Source: Oricola nitratireducens
Lineage (GTDB): Bacteria > Pseudomonadota > Alphaproteobacteria > Rhizobiales > Rhizobiaceae
DNA: 64,000 nt
Direction of reading: 5' to 3'
Assembly (NCBI RefSeq): GCF_014904745.1
Contig: NZ_JACZCS010000011.1
Location: forward strand, 62,001 to 126,000
The notes beneath the pieces were generated by a model, which worked only from the letters and a program-made list of their open reading frames with translations, did not search any database and was not told the DNA's origin. Below, piece by piece: positions 61,989-64,000 of this stretch; the first letter of the stretch is position 1; every line of letters begins with the position of its first letter. The position numbers and the translations under genes were made by a program.

Positions 61989-64000
61989 ATGTCTTTGCTT
62001 CGCCTTTCAGCTATCGCCGCTGCCGTCGCGGGTTTCCACGCGGCGGTGATCGGCGTTGTGTTCACCGGTGCGCCCGCGGACATCGACCGCCGCGTGACGG
62101 GTTCGATCGCCAGCGAGGGGCCGGCCGTGCCCATTCTCTCCGAGGCGCTCGCCGCGCTCGACGCCGGCGACTACGACACGATGCGCAACTTGCGGCATGT
62201 GCTCGCGCGCGACGGGCTCGACCGCAAGATTCTCGCCTGGGCGGTAGCCCGCTCCGGCGCCGCGGCGATCACGGCCGATGAAATCGCTTCGGCCACGAAG
62301 GTGCTGAAGGGCTGGCCGGACGCGAAACTGATCCGCGCGAATTACGAACGGGCGCTTGCGCGCGAGAAACTCGATCCGCCTGCCCTGGTGAAGGCCTATG
62401 CGGACCGCGCGCCGCAGACGTTCACCGGCGCGGTCTCGCTCGCACGGGCCTGGCGCTGGCTCGGCGACAACGAGAAGGCCCACGCCGTGCTCGCGCCGTG
62501 GTGGCATTCCGAACCGCTTGCCGGCCGGGACGAACTGGCGGTCCTCGCCGAATTCTCGGGCGTGCTGACCAGGGACGACCACCGCCAGCGCTTCCTCGCC
62601 ATGATGTATCGCGACCGAATCCGCTCGGCGGAGCGTGTCGCGGACCTCGCCGGCCTGAAAAACTACCTCGACCCATGGGCGGCCGCCATCCGCAAGCAAC
62701 GCAATGCCCTGAAGTTGCTGGACAAGGCCGACAAGGACTTCAAGAAGACACCACACCACCTGTTTGCCCGCATCACCTGGCTGCGCCGCATGGAACGCGA
62801 CAGCGACGCCGCCAAGCTGCTGCTGAAATCGCCGGTCGACGAACACGACCTGGTCGACCCGGACGAGTGGTGGGTGGAACGGCGTATCGTCTCGCGCGAT
62901 GCCTTCGAGCGCGGCGATACGGAGACCGCCTACAAAATTGCCGCCATGCAACGCGGCGGATCGACGGAAACGCAGATCGAGGCCGCCTTCCATGCGGGAT
63001 GGTACGCGCTGCGCGGCTTGCGCAACCCGGAAAGGGCCGCTCCACATTTCGCGAAGATCGAGAAACTGGCAAATGGCGCCATCTCCCGGGCGCGCGGCGC
63101 CTATTGGCTCGGGCGCGCGCATGACGCCATGGGCCTGCCGGAAGCAAAGGACGACTTCGAACGCGCCGCCGCCTATCCGACAACCTTCTACGGCCAGCTG
63201 GCGCGCCAGCATCTCGGCCTTCCGCTCGACGGCATTACACGCCCCTCGGTGACGCCGGACGACGCCGACCGGTTCCAGTCGAACGAACCCATTGCCGCCA
63301 TGCGGCGGCTGGAGGAGATCGGCGCCACGGCACGGGCCAAGCAGATCGCGCTCGGCCTCGGCTGGTCGCTCGACGACACGCCGGAAATCACCCAGCTCGT
63401 CGCGCATTGGGAGAAGCAGAACGACCGCTACGTCGCGCTGCGCATCGCCAAGGCCGCCCAATGGCGCGGCATCGAAACCGGCGGGCTGACCCATCCGATC
63501 GGCGCCATTCCGTCGTCGGCGCCGATCCCGCCGGAAGAACGCCCGCTCGCCTATGCGATCGCGCGCCAGGAAAGCGAGTTCAACGTCGCGGCGCGTTCGC
63601 ACGCCAACGCGCTCGGCCTGATGCAGCTCCTGCCCGGCACGGCAAAGGAAGTCGCCAAGCAGGCCGGGCTCGCCTACCAGCCGTCGAAACTGGATTCCGA
63701 TGGCGGCTACAATGCCACGCTCGGCACGGCCTATCTGAATTCCCAGCTCGATCGTTTCGACGGGTCCTATATCCTCACCTTCGTCGCCTACAATGCCGGC
63801 CCCGGACGCGCGCGCGAGTGGCTGAAGCGTTTCGGCGATCCGCGCGGCAAGCCGCTCGACGTGGTGATCGATTGGGTGGAGCAGATCCCCTTCACCGAGA
63901 CGCGCAATTACGTGCAGCGGGTGATGGAAAACCTGCAGGTCTACAAGGCACGGCTGGGAGAGCCTTCCGACATCGCGCACGACCTCCGTTTCGGCGCGAA
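61989..64000 (+). CDS. slt: Soluble lytic murein transglycosylase (Slt type), truncated by the window
   Basis: An open frame of 670 codons runs off the window. The start is a signal sequence (SLLRLSAIAAAVAGFHAAVIGVV). Residues about 45-500 form the helical U/L superhelix of Slt70 relatives (SLARAWRWLGDNEKAHAVL, SRARGAYWLGRAHDAMGL). The catalytic domain follows: IARQESEFNVAARSHANALG with Glu528, then LMQLLPGTAKEVAKQAGL and TFVAYNAGPGRAREWL. It cleaves glycan strands to 1,6-anhydromuropeptides. ATG 61989 has GGGA 5 nt upstream; an in-frame ATG at 61962 lacks one. Divergent from dapA, as in other rhizobia. Confidence 0.95.
   Translation, partial: MSLLRLSAIAAAVAGFHAAVIGVVFTGAPADIDRRVTGSIASEGPAVPILSEALAALDAGDYDTMRNLRHVLARDGLDRKILAWAVARSGAAAITADEIASATKVLKGWPDAKLIRANYERALAREKLDPPALVKAYADRAPQTFTGAVSLARAWRWLGDNEKAHAVLAPWWHSEPLAGRDELAVLAEFSGVLTRDDHRQRFLAMMYRDRIRSAERVADLAGLKNYLDPWAAAIRKQRNALKLLDKADKDFKKTPHHLFARITWLRRMERDSDAAKLLLKSPVDEHDLVDPDEWWVERRIVSRDAFERGDTETAYKIAAMQRGGSTETQIEAAFHAGWYALRGLRNPERAAPHFAKIEKLANGAISRARGAYWLGRAHDAMGLPEAKDDFERAAAYPTTFYGQLARQHLGLPLDGITRPSVTPDDADRFQSNEPIAAMRRLEEIGATARAKQIALGLGWSLDDTPEITQLVAHWEKQNDRYVALRIAKAAQWRGIETGGLTHPIGAIPSSAPIPPEERPLAYAIARQESEFNVAARSHANALGLMQLLPGTAKEVAKQAGLAYQPSKLDSDGGYNATLGTAYLNSQLDRFDGSYILTFVAYNAGPGRAREWLKRFGDPRGKPLDVVIDWVEQIPFTETRNYVQRVMENLQVYKARLGEPSDIAHDLRFGA

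Noticed and set aside
62007-63980. 657-codon minus-strand open frame at the window end
   Set aside because: It is antisense to the lytic transglycosylase, which has a signal peptide, helical domain and catalytic motifs on the plus strand.

Overview
The window is 64 kb of dense, GC-rich (roughly 63-66%) bacterial chromosome. I place it in the Alphaproteobacteria, most likely Hyphomicrobiales (Rhizobiales). The basis is gene order: rpoZ-rel-pyrE-DUF2062-acpS-lepB-rnc-era-recO, dapA divergent from a Slt-type transglycosylase with smpB beside it, split nadA/nadB-nadC, a TIGR02301 protein, and two-hairpin GC-rich repeats of a kind common in rhizobial genomes. Genus cannot be fixed from this sequence. 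I saw no rRNA, tRNA, CRISPR array, insertion sequence or prophage.

Layout. 0-12 kb: an ArsR regulator cut by the window edge with its palindromic operator, a LysM envelope protein, a LOG-family hydrolase, a ZntB-like metal transporter, an AraC regulator, a large autotransporter, rarD, cimA, proline iminopeptidase, a 39-residue membrane microprotein and a VOC protein. 12-15.1 kb is the most accessory-looking stretch: three tandem GFA (CENP-V/GFA fold) paralogues, with a small DUF559 nuclease gene inserted between the second and third and bracketed by inverted two-hairpin repeats. 15.1-25 kb: cysS (with a compositionally odd 3' part), LysE exporter, SRAP peptidase, Nudix hydrolase, several conserved alphaproteobacterial envelope proteins, a dihydroorotase-like amidohydrolase, and an ygfZ-HD-phosphatase operon. 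25-32 kb: alkB, thioesterase, MscS channel and the NAD de novo genes nadC-nadB and nadA. 32-42 kb: a SoxR-controlled metallo-beta-lactamase-fold gene with soxR, an mprF-DUF202 unit, an AEC carrier, an aldehyde dehydrogenase, and an arsenic cluster arsR-arsC-arsC-arsH that has no exporter in view. 42-50.5 kb: a cobalamin riboswitch ahead of an orphan CbiM-like permease, an HD-GYP protein, a giant DUF2339 membrane protein, an MFS transporter and a PhoX-like secreted phosphatase. 50.6-64 kb: the conserved housekeeping block (thioesterase, recO, era, rnc, lepB, acpS, DUF2062, a new 42-codon ORF, pyrE, rel, rpoZ), then a NYN protein, uracil-DNA glycosylase, smpB, dapA and a lytic transglycosylase that runs off the window.

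The points most worth a second look are: (1) the DUF559 gene flanked by inverted two-hairpin repeats whose stems differ by compensated changes, inserted between GFA paralogues so that the downstream GFA gene now starts inside the nuclease gene; (2) a 42-codon ORF fused by GTGA and ATGA overlaps between pyrE and the DUF2062 gene; (3) a terminator-like hairpin with a U6 tract wedged between rpoZ and rel, directly before the rel ribosome binding site; (4) a SoxR box inside a 19-bp-spacer promoter driving a metallo-hydrolase; (5) the riboswitch-controlled orphan CbiM. Starts were chosen from Shine-Dalgarno spacing, overlaps and family N-termini; everything rests on reading the sequence, with no database search.
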